Assembly (NCBI GenBank): GCA_039654915.1
Contig: CM077596.1
Coordinates: 75,703,751-75,767,750, forward strand
From: Aquilaria yunnanensis
Taxonomy: Eukaryota; Streptophyta; Magnoliopsida; Malvales; Thymelaeaceae
DNA: 64,000 nucleotides
Direction: 5' to 3'
The translations under genes and the position numbers were made by a program. The notes under the pieces were generated by a model that saw nothing but the letters and a program-made list of their open reading frames with translations, was not told where the DNA came from and did not search any database. Positions 23,821 through 36,300 of this stretch are shown piece after piece (position 1 is the stretch's first letter; the number at the start of each line of letters is the position of its first letter).

Positions 23821-26800
23821 ATGACAAAAATGATCCGCCTTCACAAAGCCTATTATCGCATCTCCCTCCCTCCTTCTCTTCCCTTCCTCTCCCCACAACT
23901 CCTCCGTTTCCCGCTCCTCCCCCTCGCCGGCCATCTCGCGACTGCTAGTCGGTCCCGTCCACCGCCGCCGATCATGGCCGCATCTTCCCGATTCCACCAC
24001 CTCACCTCCACTCTCGCTGAAGACGGCGGCGGCAACGCCTCCGTTTCTTCTCCCTCCGATTGTCCTCCTGCTAACGCTCCCCCTACTTCACACGACGATG
24101 AAGGTAGTTCTTGGTTTGAGCTTCATAGCAGTTCACTCAATTCTGTTGTTCCGGAGTCCGAACTAATTTTTCCTTCTTTCATTTTTGAATTTCAGTTACT
24201 GGAGTCAAGTATCGGCTTCCACCGCCGGAGATTAAGGATATTGTGGACGCCCCTCCGCTTCCTGCCTTGTCATTTTCGCCGCAGAGGGATAAGATATTGT
24301 TCCTCAAGCGGAGAGCCTTACCTCCGCTAGCGGAGCTAGCGAGACCGGAGGAAAAGCTTGCTGGACTTCGAATTGATGGTAAATGCAATACTAGGAGTAG
24401 AATGTCCTTCTACACTGGAATCGGAATCCATCAGCTGATGCCTGATGGAACATTAGGGCCTGAGAAAGACATAAGTGGGTTTCCCGATGGTGCTAAGCTT
24501 AACTTCATCACATGGTCCGATGATGGCCGGCATTTAGCGTTTAGTGTTAGAGTAGATGAAGAGGAGAACAGTAGTAGTAAGCTTAGGGTCTGGGTTGCTG
24601 ACGTGGGAACTGGGACTGCGAGAGAGTTGTTCCAGTCGCCAGACATATATCTCAATGCAGTTTTTGACAATTTTGTTTGGGTGGATGATTCGACTTTGTT
24701 GGTTTGCATAATCCCTTTAACACGTGGAGACCCGCCTAAGAAGCCTTTGGTGCCCTTCGGACCCAAGATTCAGTCCAATGAACAGGAAAATGTGGTTCAA
24801 GTTAGAACTTTCCAAGATTTGCTCAAGGATGAGTATGATGAGGATTTGTTTGACTACTATGCCACCTCACAACTAGTCCTAGCTTCATTGGATGGCACAG
24901 TAAAGGAAATCGGCCTGCCTGCTGTCTACACTTCATTGGATCCTTCTCCAGATCAGAAGTACCTACTGGTTAGCTCAATCCATAGGCCATACTCTTATAT
25001 TGTTCCATGTGGAAGATTTCCCAAGAAGGTGGAAGTGTGGAGGACTGATGGAAAGTTTGTCAGAGAGCTATGTGACCTACCACTTGCGGAGGACATTCCC
25101 ATCACCTTCAACAGTGTCCGAAAAGGCATGCGCTCGATCAACTGGAGAGCAGACAAGCCTTCAACATTATACTGGTACGTAATTATCTCTTTTCGCCTTC
25201 ATGTTTGTTAAGTGTGATTTTAATGTCCTTTACTGTGATGTTTAAGAATCAGAACATGTGCTGAACATTAAGGTAATACGCTTTTGGTGTTTCAGGGCTG
25301 AGACTCAAGATGGTGGTGATGCAAAAGTGGAAGTCGCCCCTCGTGATATAATTTATGTGCAGCCTGCTGAGCCACTGGAAGGTGAACAGCCAGAAGTCTT
25401 GCACAAACTTGATCTTCGCTATGGGTATGTATGACTTCTTTTTGGTTCAATTCCTTAGCAATAACTTATTGTCAATGGATGGAAAAGACTGCTAACCTGA
25501 AAGTGTTCTGGATGATTTCTGAAAAATTCACCGCAGAAAATTGTGCAGTTTAATGCTAGCTTTTATTCCCTGTCCCATATGTGGCACATGATCCCCACAC
25601 ATAGTTGAATGATGTGATTGTTGGAGTTTGTTATTTAAGGTTCTAGCCATAATAGTGATTTTACTTTGGGTATCATTATTAGCTTAGAGGTCGTTTTTTA
25701 GTCCAAGTTAACATTATACCTCTGAATTCGTCTTGACAATGATCCATCTCTGACGTTCTGAAATGTGTTGATCAGTTTGAAGGATTCAGGAGAAAATGAA
25801 GGGACCTAATCTTTTTATGCAATAGTCTACAGTGGTGCTCCAACATAAGTTTGACTGGAAGGCATGTATCATGAAAACTTGCTAAAATTAGCTACAAAGT
25901 TACTTAATATGATTGATATTTTGTGGCTGCAGGGGCATATCCTGGTGTGATGATTCACTAGCTCTAGTTTATGAGTCTTGGTACAAGACACGAAGGACGA
26001 AAACCTGGGTAATATCTCCCAGGTCCAAAGATGTGAATCCACGGATACTTTTTGACCGGTCATCTGAGGACGTGTACTCAGATCCTGGGTCTCCCATGCT
26101 GAGGAGAACGTCTGCTGGAACTTATGTAATAGCCAGGACGAGGAAGGAAAATGATGAAGGAACTTATGTATTGCTGAATGGAGCTGGTGCTACACCTGAA
26201 GGGAACATCCCGTTCCTCGATTTGTTTGACATGTAAGTGTTTAAACAACATCTTTTTTGGTATTTTCTCAGCTTATTACATATTTGGTGGCAAAAGTGGT
26301 CTGAACCATATTCTTCCAGAAATTCAGGCAGCAAAGAACGAATATGGGAAAGTGACAGAGAAAAGTATTATGAGACTGTTGTGGCTTTGATGTCTGACCA
26401 AGAAGGGGAACTATGCATCAATGAGCTGAAAATACTTACGTCCAAAGAATCAAAAACTGAAAACACCCAATATTTTATCCTGAGCTGGCCTGATAAAAAG
26501 GCATGTCAGATTACAAACTTCTTGCACCCTTATCCACAGTTGGCATCATTACAGAAAGAAATGATCAGATACCAAAGAAAGGACGGGGTTCAACTTACAG
26601 CAACATTATACTTGCCACCAGGGTATGATCCATCAAATGAGGGCCCTCTTCCATGTCTTGTCTGGTCTTACCCTGGGGAATTTAAAAGTAAAGATGCCGC
26701 CGGTCAAGTGCGTGGTTCTCCCAATGAATTTCCAGGCATAGGGCCAACATCACCTCTTCTCTGGCTTGCTAGAAGGCATGAGTTTATTTTTGAGCCTTTA

Positions 26801-29086
26801 CGGTCTCCTTTACCAAAACAATTTGATATTGATGATCTACTCCAAAGTCTTTTCCTTATGTATATCTCTACCAGCTTCCTTCCTCTCATTTTGTAGGCCA
26901 ATTTCTTCTACCCTTGATCCATGTCCTGCAGGTTTGCTGTTTTATCTGGACCAACAATTCCAATTATAGGCGAAGGTGAGGAGGAAGCCAATGATAGGTA
27001 ATTTGACACTTCATTTGATGTCTTATCTACACGCATTTGTGGCTGAGTTGATGTTGCACGTGATGAGTAAGAATAGAGTAAAAGATAGATTTAGAACTGA
27101 GAATATAAAGGAGATGGTAAAAGGATCCTCTCTTTGGGAGCAAAAATAGGCATGATAGCTTTGGATGGTTTGGGCATGTCTAATGTAGACCAATCATGTA
27201 TTCAGTTCATACTAAATGCTTATATGGACATATTTTGCATATAAATGAATTCTGAAAACTGCAATTCAGCATATTTAAGGAAACTAGAAAACAAAGAGGA
27301 ATTGTCTGAAGTGAATTAAATTCTTCATTGTACCATACCTAAGTTACCTTAGACAACAAGCATTTGATTGCACATTTGCACATATTGGTAGCAGTAAACA
27401 ATAAACGTGCAGTTTCTAATCCCTGGTTGCACCAACTTGAGAACAAAGAAAGGAAACAGAAAATATGCTGGCATAGTGATGAGTAACTGGCATTCTAAAA
27501 TAGCTGTGGATAACAGTTACATGTCACTGTGCCTTCATCATCAAAAGTTACAGATCAGCATCCAGTTTCATGTAAATGCCTCAGGATATGCTTTAGGAGA
27601 AACACGTAGCTTCAATTGGAGATTTCTGGCCCATAGATGTAATTTGTTTAAATTGTATTTGGAAGATAGCACACGTTGTATGCTGCTGCTTATTTCCTGG
27701 ACTGCTCAAATGACCTTGCATTCTTTTTCCATCTTTCCTCTTAGTGAAAGTAACGTCAGTAATCAGTAGTTTTAATAGCATGCTTTGGTTATATCTGAGT
27801 GGACCTCAACTTGGTCTTAAATATTGTTCAAAACTAAACAGGTATGTGGAGCAACTAATTGCTAGTGCGGAGGCTGCTGTTGAAGAAGTTATTCGACGTG
27901 GAGTAATGCCCTTCCTGGCATATCCAAATATTCTGCCAATTACTCCTACATCTTTCTGACTACGTTTTTGGTGGTGCATGTTTAGGTAGTGCATCCTAAA
28001 AGGATTGCTGTTGGTGGACATTCTTATGGAGCATTTATGACTTCAAACCTCTTGGCACATGCTCCTCATCTCTTTTCTTGTGGGATTGCTCGTTCTGGAG
28101 CTTATAATAGAACACTCACACCCTTTGGCTTTCAGGTAGTAAGAGATTAGTAAGTGAGCCTATCATGAAGATGATGCTTAATGGTTATAGGAGGAGTGAA
28201 ATGCTCTTTCCATTTTTTTCCCCTCTCTTCATCATTTCTCTTTAGATGGTTTATGTTGTTTTATTGCTTTTGTTGGTATAGAATGAGGATAGAACACTCT
28301 GGGAGGCAACGAATACGTATGTAGCGATGAGCCCCTTTATGGCTGCAAATAAAATAAAGAAGCCAATCTTGCTTATCCATGGTGAAGAAGATAATAATCC
28401 AGGGACACTAACCATGCAGGTATTGTCCCCTTAACAGCCCCTCCCTCCCCTCTCTTTCAACTGGACAAAGAAAGGAATGGGAGAAAGAAAAGAAAGAGAA
28501 GATGAAGAAAGGAATAGAGGAAAGCTAAACCCTGCATATTTCATTCTCTTGTTCAAAATTGAGCCTACCTAGGATAAATATGAAAGCAAAATCTTTTCTT
28601 TGTTTTACTGCCCAGCTGGTATGTAGTTGCACTATAAAATGGAATCAAGTTTTTTTTTTACTCTTTCCCCTTTGACGGACACAGGGCATTTGGGACCTAT
28701 ATAAATTGCTTCACATACTGATTTAATCTATTATTTATGCAACTGTCTATGTTTTGCTGCAGTCAGATCGCTTTTTCACAGCTCTAAAAGGTCATGGAGC
28801 TCTCTGTCGATTAGTTGTTCTTCCCTTTGAAAGCCATGGATATGCTGCCCGTGAGAGTATCATGCATGTGCTCTGGGAAACTGACAGATGGTTGCAGAAG
28901 CATTGTGTGTCTAATGCTGATGTAAGTGCAGATCCCGAGGCGGGCAAAGATGTTGGGAGCAAATCAGATGTCGACTCTGAAGTAAAAGCAGCTGCAGCAG
29001 CAACTGGTGGTGGTGCCTTTGAGGTAGCAGATTCATATAACGAAGAGCTATACCTACATCCAAAACCAAGGTCGCTAATGTGGTAA
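23821..29086 (+). CDS. CGEP: Probable glutamyl endopeptidase, chloroplastic (prolyl oligopeptidase family S9)
   Basis: The stromal serine peptidase CGEP cleaves after Glu and takes part in peptide and protein turnover. Ten exons join in frame to about 961 residues, matching the Arabidopsis At2g47390 product as remembered: 23821-24103, 24196-25174, 25296-25424, 25933-26232, 26320-26775, 26932-26997, 27842-27902, 27986-28135, 28282-28419 and 28763-29086. The N-terminus is a Ser/Pro/Arg-rich plastid transit peptide; the start could instead be the Met at 23830. A beta-propeller-like region follows (for example DAPPLPALSFSPQRDKILFL). The C-terminal alpha/beta-hydrolase has the nucleophile in GHSYGAF (exon 8). 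The likely catalytic Asp is in HGEEDNNPG and His in ESHGYAARES. All introns are GT-AG except the one after exon 5, which must use a GC donor (26776) to keep the RRFAVLSGPT reading. It is divergent from CP12 and convergent with COX5C. Confidence 0.95.
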
Positions 29087-29850
29087 TATGCTAAGCCTTT
29101 TTGTCTTTAGAAAAAAAAGGAAAAAATTTGTACTACTTTTTAGGGTTTAGGGTTTAAGAAATAGTACTCCACTTTTTAAGAGCAATTCTTTCAAGCGGGA
29201 AGAGTTTCTTCCATTAAAAAAAAAAAAAAACAGAAGAAGAAGAAGAAGAAGAGAGAGCACCAAGTCGCAGCCCTGTGGTCCAGTGTACTTGCTAACTTGA
29301 GATTAAGGTGTAGTACGATATTCATTGCCTGTATTAAAGGGAAAAGTGGTCGATGTTAATGTTATAGGTTGATATATTTCTTATAATGTTGGGAATTTGC
29401 AATTTGGTGCCCTCACGTAGTTTCAGTGTTTTTATTCCCATCTCTTGGGCAGGTTAAAATTCAACCGACTACAGTCACAGAAATCAGTCTACCATGATTT
29501 GTATAATGAATTGCTGATTTTTTGTTTTTCCATCTGCAGATGAAAATGAAGCAAAGGCATGTTAAAGATAAAAATTTGAACATGTCATGCTAAAAAATGT
29601 CATGGATGTACCAATCGACATGGTCATTTGATTTTCTTCTGACGGCGGAATGGCTCCATGTCCTACTCCACTGTTCAGAGATTATTTGTTTCTAACTCTT
29701 GAATCACAGCGTGTACCACGCGGCACAGAGGTCGCAAATAGAGGAACTTAATTTCCAGGCCTCCCTGTGAGAATGTACGTAACATAGCACCTCAAGAGGA
29801 TATTTAGTCTATAAAATCATATTTGATCCCTCTATACTATATGGTTGTAG
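29087..29850 (+). other. CGEP 3' region
   Basis: This is non-coding sequence downstream of the CGEP stop. It contains an A-run followed by a GAA-rich microsatellite (about 29218-29258). The 3' untranslated region and poly(A) site probably lie here or shortly after, before the convergent COX5C 3' end. Confidence 0.45.
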
Positions 29851-30327
29851 TCTGTTTTTGAAGGCACACCTGCATAATGCACATATTGCTATACAAACTC
29901 TGAAAGTTTTGATGCTTATCATCTCTTCACAATTTGCATCGCTTATTATTGACAAATATTAGTTCGGTCACAGAACAACATACTCATTCAGCCAACGAGG
30001 CAAAATACACATGCAGCTAACAAAAGCATTGGTATTGCAATTAATCTTCGGCCCGCAAATTGTTGCCGTTCATGTTTTCACAACGTAACCCAAAAAGTGA
30101 TTTCTTTGCAACTCACGCATGTACATGGAGAAACACGACGACATAATAGTTATCCAACAACAGCATTGCCAAAGAAAAATATGTGATGGAGATCAAAGTA
30201 TTAAACAATTATTCACGCAATTCCAAGCAGAGTATACTCATAGAAACTTCAGATCAAAATGAAGAAAACTGAAACATCATATTTCTCTAACGAGAAGACC
30301 ACAAGATGACCACAAAGACGCATGAAC

Positions 30328-30522
30328 TTATTCTTCGGCAGCAACAACACTGATTTCACCCTTTTCAAGCAAGTCATAAAATGCTCTCGTTTTCCTCTGC
30401 TCGTTCCAATGATGCATCTTCCAGAGTCCACCAGCACACAGCCCGAGAGTTATACCAATGCAGATCTCCTTCACAACACTTGGTCCTTTGAGGGTGGCAT
30501 GAGCAATACGAGGACCAGCCAT
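30328..30522 (-). CDS. COX5C: Cytochrome c oxidase subunit 5C
   Basis: A 64-residue protein, the usual size of plant COX5C, a small nuclear-encoded subunit of mitochondrial complex IV in the inner membrane. The N-terminus AGPRIAHATLKGPSVVKE is followed by a single hydrophobic segment (about residues 21-35, ICIGITLGLCAGGLW). The conserved tail KMHHWNEQRKTRAFYDLLEK ends in GEISVVAAEE. The coding part is intronless. The ATG at 30522 lies nine bases after a 3' splice site, so the leader is split by a long intron (30532-32347). Arabidopsis COX5c genes are also known to have leader introns that raise expression. Convergent with CGEP. Confidence 0.97.
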   Translation of the reverse strand: MAGPRIAHATLKGPSVVKEICIGITLGLCAGGLWKMHHWNEQRKTRAFYDLLEKGEISVVAAEE

Positions 30523-30531
30523 TTCACTTTT

Positions 30532-32347
30532 CTGGATAAATAAGGTAAACCCGGCTGCCAGCAAAACACAAACAAACAAACAAACAATTGATCTCCACTT
30601 GAACTCGATGTAAACACTAAACACTAAGGAACACCAAGTTCTTTTTGCCTTGAGAAAACAAAATCCATCAGAACATGCAGACGAAAAGAAGGGGAATATG
30701 GAACTTATACAAGTTTTCAATATTTATCTGTGATCTTTAAAGTTAAGATAAACAGATGTGATAGATAATGTTTCATTTTCATAAATATACTCATGTAAAC
30801 ATAAAAGACTGAAACTAAGTAAACTAAGCATGTAAGCATGTCTTTGGGTTAACAAAGAAGGCTATTTTGAGGTAAATTATTACTATATAAAGATTCAGCA
30901 GGTTTCTCAAAACAAAACTCAAGTTTGACCTTTGGCTTCTTTTGCATTTTAGAACTAGATAAATCATATCTAGCGTTCTTTTGGTAATTGAAACTCGTTG
31001 GTAACTTGAGTTTTCCGTTTTGCTTAGTAATGATTGGTTTTTGGAATCAAAATGAGTTTACTGTGAAATCTGTCCTATTACCATGCGAGAACACCAAGTT
31101 TATTTCTGCAGAAAGTCTTCTTTCTTCCAAAATTTGTTTCCTTGGTTCTCTAGAACTTCTGATTATCAAACTCATTCCTGATCCTAAGTTACTCCTGGAA
31201 CTTGGGTTTTTGCTTCTCCATTGAAGATAGCTGATTTTGCCACAAAAAGAACTTTTTCTACCGGAAACCGTCTTGCTTACCTGTTAGATCTGTAGGTTGA
31301 CCCTATAGGAGGTAATTTGTCTTCTAAAATTTGTTTGTATGTTTCTCTGTAAATTTTGATCACCAAGTACCAGTTTTTAAGCCCAAGTTACCCTCTCAGA
31401 CTTAGAAGTATGAGGTTGTAAGAATGGTTATTTTTCCCACCAATGTTCTCAAGGGCACACACCTAAGGGATTAGGGACACAATGCCCCTCGGGACAAGGA
31501 CCAGTCCTAGGCAGTTTCATGGATGATGTTATTATAATTTCTATTATTTTTAAATTAGATTCCCAATGACTTGTTGAACCATTCGGAAGTCTACTCTTTC
31601 CCCTAAAAGAGAAGAAATCAGTCCAACAATCTCTTCCTAAGAGTAGAAGCACGTAAAGGTTAAAAAAGTCAGGAAGGGCTTTGCTAATTCTAAATGAGAC
31701 CAATTCTGAATAAAATTTGCCCTTCCCGGCATTTTATCTTCGACTCTAAGAAACATGTGCCTATCTCCTGTGAGTTGTGAAGCGCTTCTGAAAACAATGA
31801 TTTTCAGAGACTATAAAATCCTCAAGATTATGTTTCTCACTATTTCCTGCCTACAAAAAGCAGAAGGCAGAGAACTAGAAACGAAGAAACAAATTTATGG
31901 ATGCAATAATGACATAAACCAATATAGATAAGCAAATAGCTAACAATACTCCTAAATATTAGAGATATACTTCTTCTGACTACAGATTCCAATGGCCAGA
32001 ACACACAGTCATCATTCTTCATCACGAGCATACAGAAAGCAGATTCTCCCCCCCCCCCCCCCCCTCTTTTTCTTCCAATCCATCTGGTTGATTTCGACGT
32101 CAAAATCAAATACTGAAAAGCCGTCGCGTACCAGCATGAATAAACTATTTAGCCTAAACATCTCGTAATACTAATAACCACCCTCAGAACAGAAATGGAA
32201 TAGTATCAGGGGAGAATTTCATAAAAAATCCACAAAAGATAAAGAGATCTAAAGCGATCTTCAAATCAATCGAAAAACACACGGAATAAGTTGAAGGCTA
32301 GAGATAATTCATATGTAAAGATCATGGAGAGAGTTCTAGGTTTTTAC
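30532..32347 (-). other. COX5C 5' leader intron (1.8 kb)
   Basis: On the minus strand the donor reads CAGTTTCAG|GTAAAAACC at 32348/32347, and the acceptor TTTATCCAG|AAAAGTGAAATGG ends at 30532. The short first exon lies above 32348, with the 'ctctctcgctccgtcgcag' leader. A tract of 17 cytosines (plus strand, 32048-32064) sits near its 5' end. No alternative gene was recognised inside. Leader introns of COX5c in Arabidopsis are reported to enhance expression, so this may be regulatory. Confidence 0.7.
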
Positions 32348-32439
32348 CTGAAACTGCGACGGAGCGAGAGAGATCCAAACTCTGACCACGAAGCGGGGAC
32401 GGACTGACCACAACCATTGCTCTCCTGTTTTGTTTTAGG

Positions 32440-32640
32440 ATTAATACACCAATAGGCCCTCTAACTTGTTCAAATCATACATTTTAGTCCTTGTACTCAA
32501 AATCGACCTATTTCATCCGTCAAACTTGCAAATCCTTTTTAATTAGTCCCTATATTGACGGAAATATCACATGTCACCACGCGACATGCAGCGCATGTAT
32601 CAGCGGTGACCTAAATGCACAAAGAGAAAAAAAATCTGAT
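32440..32640. repeat. Single-ended TIR-like repeat fragment
   Basis: The sequence 'taggccctctaacttgttca...attttagtccttgtactc...cttgcaaatcctttttaattagtcccta' has the layout of a MULE/MITE terminus used across this window. I could not find the inverted partner nearby, so it is probably a truncated copy. It abuts the COX5C promoter. Confidence 0.4.
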
Positions 32641-32988
32641 TAACAGATCATAGTTAGTTAGAGAGACTAGTGTTACCACAGTTATCATGAACATATATCT
32701 AATTAGATATAGTGAACAATTTTATAAATTTACCCGTTACATTTCCTCTTCTCAAAAAAGTTTTTCTCAGTTATCTCCTCAATTGCCAGCCCTCTCTCTG
32801 ATCGCCAACACACTTTGTCGAATGATGCCCCAAGTTAAAATCAAAACTTTAAATTGCTTCCAAAAAGATATCCAATGGCAAGATAGCCTTCTAAAAATAT
32901 AGCAGGTGGTATGGAAAGCTTCTTTGTTTCAAAAAAGATCTAAATCTGAGGCAGAAATCTTCTAGTGGATGAGTGCATCTTTTTTACG

Positions 32989-33242
32989 GCTTGTTTGGAT
33001 TGAGGGAAATGAGGGGAAGAGGAGGGGTAATTACCTTCCTTCCCTTATACAGTTAAATAAAAAACTGAAGGGAAAGAGGATGAAGGACCACTCTTATCCC
33101 TCCACATGCCCCATTACCTATAGTTTTTTAATCCCCTCAAATTAAGGGGATGATGGGCTCCCCTTCATTTTTAACATTTCACTCTCCCCTCCCCTCCTCT
33201 CTTCTTCCCTCCCCTTACCTTAATAAATTATCCAAACAAAGC
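32989..33242. mobile_element. MITE with GCTTGTTTGGAT / ATCCAAACAAAGC ends
   Basis: A 254-base element has inverted ends GCTTGTTTGGAT and ATCCAAACAAAGC, and an interior of complementary GA-rich (left) and CT-rich (right) stretches. This allows hairpin formation. The ends resemble Tourist (PIF/Harbinger) or hAT MITEs. The target duplication is not clear, so superfamily is uncertain. Confidence 0.6.
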
Positions 33243-33829
33243 ATTAAAGTTTTGTCGCATAGGTAGAGTGAGATCACATCGCCTTCGACGGCAAGATCGT
33301 TGGTGGCGTGGAAAGCTCTATTACTTCGAAAAAGATCCAGATCTATGATCGAATTATTTTTAGTATATGTTGTCTCTTTGCTGGTATGTATTATTTCTCA
33401 TCTGTTGTTTGTTAGGGGATTTAGTCTAGGCAGGAGTTGATTGGTTAGGAGCTTTGTTCGCTCTATTTTGTCTATTGCTTGTTGATTGCGGCTGTGTGTG
33501 CATTGTTCTTAAGCTAGGCTATTTTATCATTACTTGACTTTCTCTCTTGTATGTTTATATCTCATTAATAAAGAGTTTTTTTTTAAATGATTGCCACACA
33601 CATCATCTTCAAGATAGGGAAAAAAAAGCATTGGTTTGGTGGCTGAGGACAAGCACTAGGCAGTGAGTTTGGGCGTGATGAGGAAGAAGAAATTTAATTA
33701 GGGCCCGTTCAAAGATCTGTCTAAAGATCTAGGGAAATGAGTCTAAAAGGTTGCCCATAAGTGTTTAAAAAATTATTGAGATGTGTTTTAAGTATTGTAG
33801 AGATGCAAAAATAGCCAATTACCTGAAAT

Positions 33830-34200
33830 GTATATTCATTTAGACTCATTGTATTATCTTTATAGACACTTTCAAATTTGAAGATAATAAATTTTATGCA
33901 TATTGTTGTAGTCACTTTTACATACAACATCAAACAATTTTACATATTCATTTACACATTTTTATTTATTACTTCAGACACTTTTATTTTTTAAGATAAT
34001 CAATTATTGGCATATTACTTCAAAAGCTTTTACATGTGTACTCAAACATTTTTATTTATTGCTTCAAACACTTTTATTTTTTAAGATAATCAATTATCGG
34101 CATATTACTTCAGACACTTTTACATATTATTATAGACATTATAGCATATTTATTCACACACTTTTACATTTTTATAATTCAATAATAAATATTTTTTATT
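33830..34200. repeat. Degenerate tandem array, 'tattacttcagacacttttaca' type
   Basis: Imperfect copies of 'cttttacatattacttcagaca' alternate with 'cttttattttttaagataatcaatta'. One ~110-base block is clearly duplicated, ending near 34000 and 34110. The short motif is the reverse complement of the array at 16520-17130. Confidence 0.6.
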
Positions 34201-34855
34201 TAACTTCAATACACGTTACCAATTGGTGTTTTATTCTTCCAACTATTATAATTAATATACAAGAAAAAATCAATTAACTTGGCTGGTCTTAAATGTATTC
34301 TAGAAGATGTTAAATCTTGTGGTTCTACTTTCTTTTTCATTTATTTATTTATTTGGAAGAATTGCATAATAACCTTCAAGCTTGCAAATTTTACAGTTCT
34401 GCCTTATATTATTGTTTTTTCATGAAATCTTATATTGTTGATATGTCCGACTCCAACATTACAATATACTTTTGGATATTTTATAGAAATAATATTTTTA
34501 TTATTTCATACTAGAAAATACTATTATAATCTTAAAAATTGAAGGAAAAAAAAAAAAAAAAGGGAACAAGGCCATGTCGAAAAGGCAACAGAAGTGTGGG
34601 TTGGTGCATGTCTCGATATTGGTGAAGTGCTAGATAAATAACAAGTTGGTGCTAGGGTGCATGGGTTGCTATGGGGTAAAAAAGTCCAAGGCAAAGTATT
34701 TTCAATGGGAAACGGATTCAAAATGTCTTCTTCAGCTCTTGCGTCTATTTAGGCATAGGTGTACAATAAAAAAACTAAAACTAGCGCAAGTGTCCAACTT
34801 GATTCCAAACGCCACCATCTGAAATCCATCTCCGCGCAGATAGCCATTATATATT

Positions 34856-35316
34856 GGGGTAAATTAAAAAAATCTCTCTTGTGATTTGATTTATTCTATA
34901 CTTTACGTCTTTTATTTTAAAAAATCTATATTTTACCCTAATTTTTTTTATAGTTTTCGACAATAATTTTTAAAATTTTAAATTAAATTATTTGATAATT
35001 ATGTTAAAATAATTTTAAGATATTTGATATTTTTTTCATAACTAACCGACCTTTAAAAAAATATTGATATGCATTTATAAGAAGAAAAATGTATTTATAG
35101 AAAGAAAAAAAATGCTAATTTAAATATCTATTGACTATAAAAAAAATATTGGAGAGTCTGACATTACTAAAAAATAACTATTGTACAGTTTAAATTACAG
35201 TTTTAAAAATTATTATCAGACGATATAAAAAAATTAAAAAGTAAATTGTAAGTTTTTAAAAATAAAGGGATAAACAATATGTTAGGATAAACATTAGGGG
35301 TAATTGTAATTTTTCC
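34856..35316. mobile_element. MULE-like MITE, 461 bp, perfect 9-bp TSD
   Basis: The element begins GGGGTAAATTAAAAAAATC and ends ggggtaattgtaatttttcc. It is flanked by the perfect direct repeat ttatatatt at 34847-34855 and 35317-35325. It has no coding capacity. Its interior (around 35150-35235) matches, in reverse orientation, the interior of the element at 58018-58459, so the two are copies of one family. Confidence 0.82.
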
Positions 35317-36068
35317 TTATATATTGGCATCGCACGCTCTTAATTTTGTGTTCTCGCTTTCCGACCGCATCAATTAATCCAATAGCTCACGCCTAGGTTG
35401 TTAAGATTTCAATTTATTGCGCGATGCTATAATTCAGTTTTTGCAAAATCTTATTCAAGTGTGACAGGATCAATCGTAGATAGAATTATAATGGACTCAT
35501 ACTTAGGATTAGTGAGATTGAATGATCCTATATATTGTACTTTCTATTGATTGATTTCTGTTGGATTGTACTTAGATTTTAATCTAATTACAATTTTTAA
35601 GTCATTTGATCCTTGTAAGCGAACTTCCCAATGTGATGTAATTCTTAACTAAACACAAAACAAAAATTATTAAAAAGCACAAAACGAAGAAAACCAGCTC
35701 ATCACTCCCAGATGCTCATTTGTTCTTTGTTTGCTCAATTGCGCGTTGAGCATGGTTGTTTCTGCTTGATCGATGTAATCATGCCTTGTACTATCTTTTA
35801 TTTATCAATAATGCGTACCTCTTCTTCTAAAATTATTATAATAGGCTGTCAAAATCCTGATTTAAGTATTAGTATCTTATAATTTTATAATCTAAAATAT
35901 AAAAAATGATTTGATTAAATTTTATAATTATAATTATGATTCTGATTTGATTTTATGACCACTATAAATAGAAAATAAAAGACAATTGTATGTAAAATTA
36001 TGGTTTTAAATCTCATAATATACTGGCCGGTATTATTTAGTACTGGCCATATTTGTCAACAAATAGTA

Positions 36069-36300
36069 CTCCATCCGTCCTATAAATTTTGATACATTTG
36101 ACTTTTTGTTGTATTTTGACTCAATTTTATTTATATTATTATTTGTTAAAAAAATAAAAAAATATATATTTAGAAACTACATATCTTGAATTATCATTCA
36201 TATACAAAAATTTTATATTTATATATTAAAATGTTGAAAATAAAAAATCATAGATTAATTGCCAAAAACAAATGGAGCAAAACTTTTGGGACGGAGGGAG
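36069..36300. mobile_element. Stowaway-type MITE (Tc1/mariner)
   Basis: The ends CTCCATCCGTCC and GGACGGAGGGAG are the classic Stowaway terminal inverted repeat, flanked by TA at 36067-36068 and 36301-36302. The length of 232 bases is typical. The interior is AT-rich and non-coding. Confidence 0.93.
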
